In this document: piece by piece, positions 24,655 through 36,000 of the stretch | How the letters are laid out: the number at the start of each line of letters is the position of its first letter | Position numbering within the stretch: the stretch's first letter is position 1 | Assembly (NCBI GenBank): GCA_025766275.1 | Contig: JAFKAC010000064.1 | Coordinates: forward strand, 1-64,000 | Direction: 5' to 3' | DNA length: 64,000 bases | Origin: Lactarius indigo | Lineage: Eukaryota > Basidiomycota > Agaricomycetes > Russulales > Russulaceae | Translations under genes and position numbers: made by a program | Notes under the pieces: generated by a model | What the model was told of the DNA's origin: nothing | What the model saw: only the letters and a program-made list of their open reading frames with translations | Database searches by the model: none

Positions 24655-27600
24655 TCACCGAAAGTCCCGCGCCGTCCACGTGGACTGTTCGTCGCTAATC
24701 CTCTCAAACACATTGGCCCTCTTGAGCCGGTAAATACAGTCCCTCTTGTCGTCCCTTGCTGACAGCCGCATAGCCTGGAGTTGGCGAATGCGGGCTGTGA
24801 GCCGCTCTTCTTCGTATGCGGCCGCACGGTAACGTGTTACTTCCGCCGTCAGGGATTCGTCCCCAATGCGGTTCAGTGCACGGTCCGTGACCTTGTCCGA
24901 GGCGAGGATGACCAAGTCCTCGTGAGCGATGAAGGCGCGTCCCACGGCCGATAGCATCGGGTGAGCGTAGAGGGGTTTGCCGTAAAGATGGGGGGAGCCG
25001 GGGATGAGTCCCAACACAAAGGGGTTCGCACCTCCAACGATTTGTATATGACTGGCGTTCCTCTCTACGCCGTCGGGTCCGGTGATGGGGAAGTGAATGT
25101 AATGGGGCTGTCGATTCGCCCGGAACCCTTCAGGCGCAAGGACCTGCGCAGGGTCGTCGTCGTGCGTAATGGGGGTGTGAAATGCGACGCCGGGCAATCG
25201 CACACGTCCTCGAGACATGGCGGTTCCGTCGGTATGAACGAGCCATGGGGTGATTCGGGGATTAGTAGGGTGGCTGTGCGTTCGAAGGAGGGGGTGTCTG
25301 ACCGGGTAGTAATCTTCGTCGTCAGCGTGAGCTTCGTTGTGAGAAAGCGCTGCCTGCACTGCCGCAACTCGCTCAATCTCCTCTGCGCCAAGCGCAACTG
25401 TTCGTCGGCCCACTCCTTCGCCACTCTCCGCCAATCCTCCGCTGCTTCTAACTCCTGTTGGGTCTTCGAGGGGACGGTCGGCAGGGAGAATTCCCCGCGT
25501 GCCGATGAGGTCGTCACCTGGGGGGATGACGGCAATGGGTTCCCGATTGCCGTCGTCGTCTCTGAAGATGTGAGGGACGGCATGCTGCTGCTCGTCGTCG
25601 GGCTGGTGAGTCGGGTCGGGGAACCTCTGTAAGACATTAGCCCACTCTTGAGCGGTGATATGCCCCGCTCGCAAGTTTGCAGGTGTGTACGGAGTGAGCT
25701 GGACCTGTGGAACCACGGTTTCTTCGTCGTTTTCGATGAGGTTGGCGGCGTCTTGTGCGACTTGGTCGAGGAGGATCGCCGTGGTGACATGTCTGAGAGG
25801 AGAAGTGGGCATAGACGTAGAGGTGGATCGAAGGTGGGAGTGATACTCTCCTCGACACTCCTCGTCCCCTCTTTTAAGTCTTCGTACGGCAGTTCGGGCC
25901 GCTTGGTACTCTTCTATCGCTTCCGGGGCGAAGACGTCGTCCTTATCGACCCACTGATTCTCCGAGTCAGGGTACCCCTTCCATTTGATGAGATATTGAA
26001 GCTTCTTGCGGCGGCCGAAGTGCCGTGAGTCCAGAACGGCCTCGACTTCATATTCTTCTTCCCCTTCCACAAGATCCGGTGGCGGTTGAGGGAAGTTTTC
26101 ACCATGCATGGTCGTGCTTTTGTATGGCGTGAGAAGATCTATGTGAAACACCGGATGGATGCTCCACTGTGTGGGAAGTTCGAGGCGGTAGTTGTATGGG
26201 GACATCACCTGAACTACTTTAAAAGGGCCGTGGCGTCGCGCCGCAAGTTTTGCTGTAGGTTGATTGGTTCGAAGGTGTTTTCCTTCTAGCCATACTTGGT
26301 CGCCTATCTGGTATTTCGGGGTGTCTCGGTGTTTCACCCAGCTGTCCTGGGCCTTCTTGATAAGGGTCTGGGCCAGCTGTCGCGCTTCCTTAAGCTGCGT
26401 AAGTCGGGTGATGACATTTGGAATGGGTGAGGGCTTATCCGTCCAATCAGCAGTCGGGTTGTAGCCCATGAGTAGCATAAACGGAGATTGTTTCGTGTGT
26501 TCGTGGGGCCAGTTGTTATGAGCGAATTCCGCTATGGGAAGATAAGCCGCCCAGTTATCTTGCCGCTCGTTAGCCCAGAATCACAGATATTGTTCCAACC
26601 ACTGATTGGTCCGTTCCGATTGTCCATCCGTCCGTGGGTGATACGCTGTTGAAATGTTCTGTTTGATACCTAGGACTCGGCACACTTCCTTAGTGAACTT
26701 GGATGTAAACCGAGGGTCGCGGTCACTGATAATTTTGCGCGGTAGTCCGAATCGTTTAAAAACGTGGTTGACGTACAGGATGGCGGTTTCTTCTGCCGTA
26801 ATTTCTTCGTTGCACGGGATGAATATTGACGCCTTACTGCAGTCGTGGTCTGTGACGGTGAGGATGCTGTCGTAAGATTGGGACACTGGTAGCTTGGTAA
26901 TAAAGTCCAACACGATAGTGTAAAAGGGGGGAACGTCCGTTATTGCAGTGATGGGGTGTAGTGGCGCGCGGGTCGGCCTCGTATTGACCTTGTTCCGTTG
27001 GCAGTCGGCGCATCCTACCACATATTCGTACACATCTCGCCGAAGGCGCGGCCACCAGTAGTGTCGTTCGACGATCCGCTGCGTCCTACTGATGCCGGGA
27101 TGTCCGTGAACGGGCAGGTCGTGATGGTCGTGTATTATGGCGCGGTATGTGGTCATAGGTCCGGTGACTACCAACTTTCCGTCCTTGTACCACTCTCCTT
27201 CAATTTGCTTCAACTGGTGGGCGTCGACCCACGCCTTGATGGTGGTTGGATCCTGGGTCCGTCTCGGTTGTTGCAACAGGGGGTGAGTTTCCGAGGTGCG
27301 TGCGGCATTAGCGGCTCGTACAAAAACTTCCGGAGGTAGGACGACCACACCTTGGTTATCGTCTTCTCCCTGGTTGTAGTCTGGCCGTCTGGACAGGGCG
27401 TCTGCCCTGCCGTTGTTCTTCCCCTTGATGTGATGGATCTCGAAGTCGTATTCCATCAACTCTAGCACTTCTCGGGTGACCCTCCGGCTGATCTTTTGCG
27501 GGGTTTTCCAGTATTGGAGGTTGAGGTGGTTGGAGAATATCTTGATTTTGTGTGGGGATCCTGCGAGTAGGGGTCTCCAGTGCCGAAGGGCCTTAACGAT

Positions 27601-29394
27601 GGCGAGAAGTTCCAGGTCATAGATGTCATAATTTCGCTCGGCTTCATTGAGCGTTGCCGAGTAGTATCCTATTGGGTGCTTGCGACCGTCACCTTTCTTC
27701 TGCAGGAGTACCGCACCTACCGCGAATCCCGACGCATCAACTTCTAGTTCAAACTGTTCTTGTAAGTTGGGGTGCGCCAGTACGGGCTCTTCGGTTACAA
27801 GACGTTTGAGGGTTTTGAATGCGCGGTCTTCGTCATCTCCCCACTTCCATTCGGCATCCTTCCTCATCAGTCGGTTGAGTGGTCGTGCGTGAGTTGCGAA
27901 ACCTCGGATGAAGAGACGGTAAAAGTTACAGAACCCCAAAAATGATTGTACGTCCCTGACTTTGGTTGGCGTTGGCCAGTCCTTGATGCCACGAACTTTT
28001 ACCGGGTCCATACGTGTTACCCCCTTTTCAAGGATTACCCCCAGGTAATCCATCCGAGGTTGGTGGAACAGGCACTTTTCGAGCTTGAAATAAAGGTCGT
28101 GGTCCTGGGCAACACGGAGGACATCCGTGACCGCTGCAACGTGGTCGGCAGACGTAGAACCTTCGCGCGTGGCGATGCCGATGTCATCCATATAGACCCG
28201 AATAATCGTGCCTTGAAGTTCATGCTTGGCAATGGTGTCGCGGTAGATATGGTTCATCATAGTTTGGAAGGTTGCCGGTGAGTTGGTGAGCCCGAAGAAC
28301 ATGACTGTTGGTTCAAAGAGTCCGAACTTGGTTTTGAATGCGGCCTTCTCCTGGTCGCCATCTCGTATGCGGATATTATTGTACCCCCAGCGAATATCGA
28401 GTTTCGTATAGATATAGGCGTTGCTAAGGTCATAGATAAGGTCTTGGATCAGGGGAAGTGGATATTGATTGCGTATGGTGTGTGAGTTGATGATACGATA
28501 GTCCTGCACGGGGCGTAGCTTTCCGTCCTTCTTTTTAACAAAGAAGAATGATGATGCGTACGGGGAGATTGAGGGGCGAAGGTACCCTTGCCGAAGCTTT
28601 TCATCCAAGAATTCCTTGAGTTTCCCCTCCTCCTCTTGTGTCAACGGGTATATCTTGCAATCGATTGCGGAGGGTGTGCCGGGCTTAAAGTCGATTGCGT
28701 GATCCCATGGCCGGGCAGGGGGAAATCGTTGGGATGCTTCTTCGCTGAAGAGCTTCTGAAAGGCTTGATATACCGCCGGCAGTTCTGTAGGTTTCTCTTC
28801 CGTCTTTGCCTTGATGGCCAATTCGGTAGACGTAGTTGCCCGCAAGTACGTGTCTCCTTCGTCCATCTCCAGGATGATTGCTTCCTTTTGTTCGTCAGTG
28901 AGGGCGGACGCGATAACAGTGTGACGGTTCAAACTGTCCTGTGTGCTAATCACGATGGGCATGACGTCTTCGTGTATGACTGCGTCTCTCCAGTTAATGG
29001 TTGGTTCATATGTTGCTAGCCAGGGATATCCCAGAACGATATCTTCACTTCCAAGGTCTGTGATAAGGAAGCGCATGGTCCTGTGATACCCTTTGGCGTA
29101 TATGTCTAAGTCGGTGAAGTGAGTGATAGACCCAGCTTTATTTTCGGTGTTGTCTATATTCCAAATCTTTCGCGGCTGGGTCAAGGGTTGGGTACCTATG
29201 CCCATTCTTGCTGCGAAGTTGGGATGCATGAAGTTGTCGGTGGCTCCGGAGTCCACCAATGCTCTTATGTCGGCCATTCGGTAATTCGTGCGAATCGAGA
29301 CTGGAATTCGAAGAGAGCGAAAGCATGTCATGATTACAGAATTACAATTTAAAGCCCTCACCCAGGCCGATGGGTTCAGGCGTTCCGAAAACCC
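24655..29394 (-). pseudogene. E1 pol polyprotein (one internal stop)
   Basis: About 1,580 codons read in the -1 frame after gag. Order: aspartic protease (LVDSGATDNFM); reverse transcriptase (YMDDIGIAT, near 28190); RNase H (ELEVDASGFAVGAVLL; YDIYDLELLAIVKALRHW); integrase H2C2 finger (HGHPGI...CADCQ); DDE core (TVTDHD...ISDRDPRF...GQSERTNQW); chromodomain (YLIKWKGYPDSENQWV, about 25905-26065). A roughly 400-residue conserved tail after the chromodomain ends in a probable coiled coil. A single TGA at 26581-26583 interrupts after NQWLEQYL; the frame continues unshifted to 24655. The RNase H SDH motif reads SNH (27529-27531), which probably reduces activity. All other hallmark residues appear present. 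Confidence 0.9.
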
Positions 29395-31367
29395 TCTTTT
29401 CCCCATAAGTCCTGCAATATCAAGTCTTTTACTTCGTCCGGTGCGTTTGCAACTCCGGTGAGCCATTCCTTGGCACGTTCCTCCGCTGTTTTACCAGTGG
29501 AGGCAGCCTGTATTTGGGCTGGCGGCGGTTCTTGCGAGTAGTAATCGGTCTCTGTCGTGCGCACGTTTGAAGGTCCCGCGGCCTGCGGCTGCCACTGCCG
29601 TGGTTGTCTGGGATGGGGACAGTTTCGTGAGAGGTGACCCGGTGCGTTACAATTGTAACACAATACTGTCCTGAGATCTCGTCGCGACCCCCCTCTGCCT
29701 CGTCCTCGCACCCCCAGTCCTCCTCTCGCCGGAAAGGGAGGTTGGTTTGTGTACGGTGGTTTGCCGTAATCGATCTCTTCCGATCCTGCCAACCGCGCTT
29801 TTGTTCGGTCAGCCGAGGTATCCATCACCCATGGGTTTGCGAGGTTCTGCGGGACAGTCCATCCGGCGTTGCCTGTTTTTTTTGGCTTCGTGTCTTTGTA
29901 TTCATCCACTCTTGCTCGAATATGGATGTAATTGCGTTGCCGACGGAGTGTCGCCCGTTTCCACTCGTCGAAAGTTTCTGGCTCGTCTAGGTCGTAGGTT
30001 TTCTCGTATAGTTTCTTAGGTAGCCCTCTTGTGAATAAGTCGATGGTCTGGGGGTCATTAAGGCGATAGCCAGCTTTTCTGGCGGCTTCTTCGAATTCGT
30101 TGACGTATTTGTCGATGTCCCCGTCAACCATTTTAAGCCCCTTTCTCAACAGGGCTTGAGCTTGTTCTCGTTCGAGGGTATTGACGAACCTTTGGTTGAA
30201 CCCCTCTGCTACTGCATTCCACAGATCCCTCGTATGCTGATCGATTCCTCGTTGTATTTGTCGGTTGAGCCACTTGAGGTATGAGAGCACCCATTCGCTG
30301 ACTGATACTCCTTTGATGTAGGAAAGAAAGAGGAGGCATCGTCGATAGTCGTTACACATAACGGGGGTATCGAGGTTCATGCCCCAGTATACGTGCCATT
30401 GCGTGAGGAATGAGTCAACCTTAGTGCGATCTCCGTCAAAGATAGTGGGAGGTTCACCGGTTAATTTCTCATGTCCTCCTCCCCCGCCTCCTCCTGGTGG
30501 GCCTCCGCCTCCTCCACCTGGTGGGCCTTCTCCCCCGCCTGGTGGGTTATTTGGAATGTCTGGTGGGCCCCCTCCTCTTCCTGGGCGTCGGGGGAAATCG
30601 TCTCCGGGTGGTCCTCCCCACCCTGGTGGGGGGTCTAACGGTATTCCTCGTCTTCCCCCCTCTCCTGATGGAGGGTCTCCTTGATCTGGCCCGATGGCTC
30701 GAAAGATTGCTGCGTCGTCCGCAGTCATGCGATGCCCTGTTTCGGGGTTAATGGGCATGAGGTTTTGTTGTGACTCTTGTCTGATTGCTTCAGTTGCTTC
30801 TCGCGCCGTCTGTTCTCTGACGGTTATAATTTCTTCGGCTGTCATGGTGGTAGTTGCCATTTCTGCCGCCGGTGATCGTACGTGAATGACTTCTGGCTGG
30901 TCTGAAATATGGAGAGACTCAGCTCGTTGGATGGTGTATTGCTCTATAGGTCCGACACTCGCGGGTCGATCTTCTTCGCTTTGCTCGTCTTCCTCAGTTT
31001 CTTCACTGACTGCTTCTCCGGTAGAATGTTCTCGTAATTGGCCGTCAATGGGCCCCCAGTCGGCTCGTGAGTTGAGCTCACGCGCGTCGATGTCGCACTG
31101 GTACTGTCTTCCTGCTGGTCTCACGGCGTCCCAGCGATGATCTATGGGGTTCCACGTAACCTCCACCCAACACAGATGATCGAAATTGAACTCAACAGGT
31201 CGGAACCTTGTGGGTCCGTTAAATTCGACGAAATATCCTGTTTCGTCTCCTCGGTCTCTCCACCGGGCTGCTCCCAGGAATCGGGTTGGTACGTTGCGGT
31301 CTCCTCTTCGTTCCAAGTTGTAGGGACGAAAGTTCGTCCACTGGTCTCGGGTGTTGACAGTCGCCAC
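29376..31367 (-). CDS. E1 gag
   Basis: 663-codon intact frame. N-terminal module shared by all four gypsy elements (RDQWTNFRPY; NVPTRFLGAARW; GYFVEFNGPTRFRPVEFNF). A Gly/Pro-rich hinge (about 30470-30660) follows, then the retrotransposon gag core (FLTQWHVYWGMN; LLFLSYIKG; LFTRGLPKKLYEK), an Arg/Gly patch, and a CCHC knuckle (CYNCNAPGHLSRNC, about 29625-29665). It should form the particle and bind RNA. The ATG at 31365-31367 lies 10 nt inside the PBS. Ends in KEGFRNA at the frameshift site. Confidence 0.93.
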   Translation of the reverse strand: MATVNTRDQWTNFRPYNLERRGDRNVPTRFLGAARWRDRGDETGYFVEFNGPTRFRPVEFNFDHLCWVEVTWNPIDHRWDAVRPAGRQYQCDIDARELNSRADWGPIDGQLREHSTGEAVSEETEEDEQSEEDRPASVGPIEQYTIQRAESLHISDQPEVIHVRSPAAEMATTTMTAEEIITVREQTAREATEAIRQESQQNLMPINPETGHRMTADDAAIFRAIGPDQGDPPSGEGGRRGIPLDPPPGWGGPPGDDFPRRPGRGGGPPDIPNNPPGGGEGPPGGGGGGPPGGGGGGGHEKLTGEPPTIFDGDRTKVDSFLTQWHVYWGMNLDTPVMCNDYRRCLLFLSYIKGVSVSEWVLSYLKWLNRQIQRGIDQHTRDLWNAVAEGFNQRFVNTLEREQAQALLRKGLKMVDGDIDKYVNEFEEAARKAGYRLNDPQTIDLFTRGLPKKLYEKTYDLDEPETFDEWKRATLRRQRNYIHIRARVDEYKDTKPKKTGNAGWTVPQNLANPWVMDTSADRTKARLAGSEEIDYGKPPYTNQPPFPARGGLGVRGRGRGGSRRDLRTVLCYNCNAPGHLSRNCPHPRQPRQWQPQAAGPSNVRTTETDYYSQEPPPAQIQAASTGKTAEERAKEWLTGVANAPDEVKDLILQDLWGKEGFRNA
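29388..29394 (-). promoter_or_regulatory. E1 gag-pol -1 frameshift slippery site
   Basis: Minus-strand heptamer G GGT TTT in the gag phase, 9 nt before the gag stop (29376-29378). It is followed after 6 nt by a hairpin with arms ACCCA/TGGGT and outer GCC/GGC. A -1 slip gives the pol frame. Confidence 0.65.
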
Positions 31368-31376
31368 GATTAGAAT

Positions 31377-31387
31377 ATCTTGGTCTT
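31377..31387 (-). promoter_or_regulatory. E1 self-primer binding site
   Basis: Minus strand AAGACCAAGAT, two bases from the 5' LTR. It is exactly complementary to 11 nt of the LTR at 31583-31593, which start 34 nt from the TATA-like TATTTAA (31621-31627). This fits Tf1-type self-priming; no TGG as in tRNA-primed elements. Confidence 0.7.
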
Positions 31388-31389
31388 AA

Positions 31390-31845
31390 TGTAACGCCGT
31401 CACGACGTTAGCTCGACTTGAGCTCGACAAGGCGACTTAGCTGATCACGCTCAGAGGCGTATGGCTCGAAGGCGGGTTCTAGATGTACGCAGACACTAGG
31501 ATCTTGGTAACGGCGTCCCTCCTTTATAAGGATGCGACAGAAAAGGAATGAGACGAGAAGAGGCAAGAAGTGACGATTGAAGAAGACCAAGATGGTGTGT
31601 CTTGGTCTTCTACGACTATCTTAAATACAAGAAGAGCAGGCTTTCAAGCGCTGCTATGAGTCACCGTATTGTAGCGTCCAACGTATCGCGTAAGTACCGC
31701 AATCCTCATACTACTACTACCTGTACTAGGATCGAGTCATCTCCAACGCCTAACTCCTATCGTAAACTCCGAGTCTGTGACTAATATACCTTACAGCCGT
31801 AGCCACAACCGGTACAGTAAGGGTCCAGTGCGCAGAATCATAACA
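31390..31845 (-). repeat. E1 5' LTR
   Basis: 456 bp; differs from the 3' LTR by two transitions (one at the terminal cgtaaca/cataaca). Contains the TATA-like box, the GAAGACCAAGA/TCTTGGTCTTC inverted repeat and the presumed transcript start at 31593. Confidence 0.92.
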
Positions 31846-32153
31846 TGTATCCCCGGTTCCTTAGCTTGAGATCTTGTGGAATTGTACCTGCTGTTTGCGG
31901 CTTTCCCTCTATCTTTTGAGCTGGGCTGTTTGCCACCTCCCTTGGGCTGTTTGCTCATTCCCCTTTCCCCTCTTATCTGCCATTCTCTGCCTCTCAGTAC
32001 TTCTGTCTGATAGAAGGCTGCTAGTATTCTTGTCGACTAGGGGACGCCTTGGCTGTATTTGCCTCCCCCGTAAGTCAGCTGACGACCTGGGGCATTGTGT
32101 TCCCACAGTACCGTCCAAGTTGGACACTACGCCCGTACAAGCGTAACATAAAG

Positions 32154-32339
32154 CAAATGGACTTGGTTACTCTGGCACCTACAGGATCTGGAAAAACCTT
32201 GACGTTCTGGATGCCGCTCCTTTTCAATAGAAACGGGATCACGATTGTTATCACACCATTAATTGTCTTAGGTGATAAATATGTTGCAGAGCTGTCAGCA
32301 GTTTCGATCCCAGCAATAAACCTTGCATCCAAGTCAGAC
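32154..32339 (+). pseudogene. RecQ-like helicase, piece 2 (Walker A)
   Basis: Joins piece 1 in frame after removal of the LTR insertion: ...LTQLK then QMDLVTLAPTGSGKTLTF. APTGSGKT is the Walker A motif and FWMPLLF plus IVITPLIVLGDKY are RecQ motifs I and Ia in this family. The frame stops at E2, inserted after 32339 (AINLASKSD). Confidence 0.85.
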
Positions 32340-32360
32340 TGTTATGGTACGGACTCGATG

Positions 32361-32797
32361 TGTCACGATCACGTGACATCACAGTCACATGTCACGAAAA
32401 TCTCGAAATGCCAGCACTACCGACTCGCGATTATGCAAACCCTTTGCCCAATTGCCTCAGAATGACAGCTTCTTGTATCAGAATTGCACTAGCACTTACG
32501 TGTCTCTCAGCTAGCTGATGTGGCTTAGAAAACAGATCCAGAAAACCCCCAGTATTGTATGACTATAAAAGCTGTAGAGTAAACAAGTAGTTACCTTGTC
32601 TACTCTTAGTCCTTTGAATCCAACCTTGTCTTGCCTTGTCGTTGAAACGTCCGACTCCCCTCTCGCAAGCGATAGCCTTGAGCTTGAGCCTTGATTCACC
32701 GACTTAGCTTGCTCGTTGAGCAAGTTCCGACTCTACCTTGCCCTTGTCTTGGGCCCGAACTCGAACGCGTCACGGACGGTCCGTTGGTACCGTGACA
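32361..32797 (+). repeat. R-BTB 5' LTR
   Basis: 437 bp. TATAAAAG at 32564-32571; presumed transcript start and self-primer GTCTACTCTTA at 32598-32608, 34 nt from TATA. The inverted repeat GAGTA-a-ACAAG / CTTGT-c-TACTC lies just before and over the primer. The outer edge carries several gtcac/gtgac inversions around cacgtg. Confidence 0.92.
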
Positions 32798-32808
32798 TAA
32801 GAGTAGAC
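32798..32808 (+). promoter_or_regulatory. R-BTB self-primer binding site
   Basis: taagagtagac, directly adjacent to the LTR, is the exact reverse complement of 32598-32608. Unrelated in sequence to the gypsy PBS but the same arrangement. Confidence 0.7.
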
Positions 32809-33075
32809 CACTCTTACCCAGCCACGAACGAGGCGCAAGTCGTTCTCACGAACTACCGGACGAGACAATCGATCTCCCCAGTAGCCTGAACCTCGAAGTT
32901 GCTGTAGGAAAGGACGATAGATCCTCCCTGCACGCGCGAACCCCGATTGCCGCAGAACGAGGCGAAAAGCGTTCCCTGAAACCAGAACCGTGCGCGTAAC
33001 AGTCCCGAGCGGACGCGTAGCACACCAACACCCAGTACAATCGATACTGCGAGTCACCAACGAAACCGAATCACG

Positions 33076-36000
33076 ATGCATAGAGCCGAAACTGCTACCG
33101 ATGGACGAGGCAAAACGCGTCCTCACGAAATCGCGACTTGTGCGCATGACAGTCCCCGCGCGGACGTGCAGCACCCAGAGTCAGGACACACGATGAATGA
33201 CCTTCGACAACTCGCGTATATTGAACCCGTGGGCGGACACGATGTAGAGTGTACAACAGATAAACCGGAACCGTCATCCTTCATCGACGAAAGGGATAAT
33301 CCGACACTCCCGAACCGCGCGAAGTACGACGCAAACGAACGATCTACGGAACAGATCAGTAGGACACAGACAACCCATGAGACGAGCACGAAACGACTCA
33401 ACAACACAAGAGTCGAAGCAAACGCCAGACGACTTGAGCACTCGGATACAGAGTTGCGCGGTAACTGCGAAGGAACACGAACGACAGAGCACAGGACCCG
33501 GTGCCACAAGAAAGGCCGACGAAACCCCGAAATCGATTACGAATCCAGTCAGAAAGAACCGACAGAAGAAACACCCTTGAGGAATCACCACAACGGCGGG
33601 ATAGACAGATGTCAGCAGACAGAAAGACACGACGAAGACGCAGAGAAACAGCGTACGGATACGAAGGAATCGATGAACGCCTCATCAGGGCATCACCTCC
33701 CACACACGAATCCCGAACCATGGTCGACCGCTTCTCAGACGGGACCGCAACACGGAAACCCAGGACGTAACAGCGACACGAACTACAACGAAGAAGAAGT
33801 CGTTCAACCTCTAAACGAGGCTCGACGACTAGAGGAGAACGAACTCATCGAAGCGCCACGCCGAGGCAACACCTTGACCAATCGAGGACAAGGGAAACAC
33901 GACAGAAACGAGACGGACTTGCGTACCTCCAAACACGACGTAACACGCTTAGTCGACAACAGAGAATCAATGGATGGGAAATCAGTGATAACAGATCGCT
34001 CTCGATCCACGAACTGCGAATCACCATCGATTACTTCTGGGACAACAGTACGGCACGACCCTCGATCAGAGATCCTGATAGCGCATAGCGGAACAAAGAC
34101 TAGGAACATCTACGATGACGAGCCAACTAAAGACCCAGGGGTGTCGCCAAACGAAGTGACACCGCGTACCAGAACGACGGACAACCGTACTCCAAACAGA
34201 GAGAGACGTACCTCGAACCAGTACACACGAAACAACCAAGCCGAAGCCCGTGTAGAACCACTACGCGAGGAGACGCACAGGATGATGCACGTGAAACGAC
34301 TAAGTCGAAGCCCGTGTCAAGCCATGACACGAGGAGACGCACTGAACAACGAGTATATTAATCAGATAAGACGAAGCCCGTGTAATACACGTGGAGACGC
34401 ACCAAGTAACCGAGGCGCGGCGAATCGCGACCAAATCGCTGCGTCCAACGGGGCGGCGCGGAGAGATGCAAATGAACAACGCCCTGGAATCTTTGATAAT
34501 GTATTAACTGAAGTGTCTGGAGAAACACCAAGGGACGAACGTCCATGGATAATGATATCACGACGTTCGCGAAAAAGGCCGGCTGAACCGAAAAGGACCA
34601 GTGACACCATCACACCCGTCGAGACGGCGAAAGTGTATATGCCTAGAGAAGTACGAGGGAATGAACTTCCGCCAGCAACGCTGTCAGGACCCCCACGAAA
34701 TCACCGAACTGAGGGAGCGCCTAGTCACGGACAACGTCGACAGGAAAAAAGACGATACCTCCAGTGTAAAGGACCAGAACATCAGGTTCGCGAATGCCCG
34801 GCCAAGCGAATGTCGACGGAACAGGTCGCGACCGAAATTCGAAGGATAAACGCCGCTGCCAGGCGAAAGACGATCGCACGGGTGCTGGGAATCGATGAGA
34901 TCACCCTGAAACAAATCGTGATCGGACTCCGGAGTGCGGACGTCGACACGCGACAAAAGGTGATATCACGACTCACAGAAAAATTAGAAGACAAAAACAT
35001 CGAGATCAACGAAAATACGTCGACTAAAGCAATTACGACTTGCAAAAGACTCCGCCACGACGCATTAGCAATGCTCGACTTGGGAACTGTGGACAGATTC
35101 GCCAATCACGAAAGGGAGGAGAAATTGAACCTCGAACTAAGACTCTGCAAACTTCGCCCCATCGTCGGTATAAGCGAAGTATCGAGCCGACGAGACGACA
35201 TGGCCTTCGCGCATCGAGAAAAGGCCCAATGTAGGTCACTCACCTATACCACACCTCCATGCGCCATGGATACAAGGGAAACTCGACCGACAACCAGTCG
35301 GAACAACAAAGAAATGCCCGAAGTAAAGCGGAACAGCACATTGCAACGAGGCACCAGGGTCGACACCGTCGCGCAACAACGTCAGGAGAGGAAAAAAAGA
35401 AAGTCGTTAAGAGAGCGTTACGCAGACCAGACGATAACGCCGTCGGGGGGAACCGAACAAAAATTCCCACCACAACAAAACGACGATCATGTGACCGCAT
35501 CAGCACCCGATAAACCAACAATCACATCAAACAAGATATACTCGCTAAACGAGTTCGAATGCGGGGACGGTTCTAACACGGAATACCACGTGAAGAAGTA
35601 TCTTCGTAAACCTCAGTTACCCCTCTTCTGTTCAGGAGTGAAAGACGAAAAACGACACCTGAGATACAAACCGCTAAAACAATCGACGATATGGAATGCG
35701 TGTGCGATCCTACTAACTCCAGACGTTCTAGATCAGCTGACCGACAAGACGCGCTTTACCGCGCCCGACATACGTCGAGTGTATGCCACCACCTGGGGCC
35801 AGGATAGGAAACAACGCCAGATTACGACTAAAGGACTAGCCGAACCAACGACCGTACCCTCTTGGTTGACCAATTCTCTGACGAACCTCCGAATGAATGT
35901 CAAATCACGTCTCTCATCCCGTACCTCAGATTTACTCGGCAGAACTGTTCACTTCTTTGGACAATATGTCGCTTTTGATCATTCTCAGCTGCACGTGCCA

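Larger units (their letters stand above)
24169..31845 (-). mobile_element. E1: Ty3/gypsy chromovirus-type LTR retrotransposon
   Basis: 7,677-bp element with 456-bp LTRs that differ at about two positions, perfect TSD tgtat (24164-24168, 31846-31850), self-primer PBS, gag, a -1 frameshift site, pol with chromodomain, and a polypurine tract (minus-strand aaaaggagggtga) beside the 24169-24624 LTR. It is nearly intact: one nonsense codon in pol, and an Asp-to-Asn change at a conserved RNase H residue. Near-identical LTRs indicate a recent insertion. Confidence 0.93.
23656..32148 (+). repeat. LTR-C solo LTR number 1, split by E1
   Basis: Left arm 23656-24168, right arm 31851-32148. Joined, these give 811 bp starting tgttacg and ending cgtaaca, flanked by the perfect 5-bp duplication taaag (23651-23655, 32149-32153). 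TATA-like tataag at 24148-24153 gives the plus orientation. The same LTR is uninterrupted at 53401-54212 (minus), which serves as the empty site for E1. No internal region remains, so this is a solo LTR, as left by LTR-LTR recombination. Confidence 0.85.

Noticed and set aside
30379..30684. Plus-strand ORF with long polyproline runs
   Set aside because: Antisense of the Gly-rich hinge of E1 gag; no independent support. The similar ORF at 40746-41027 is antisense to E2 gag.
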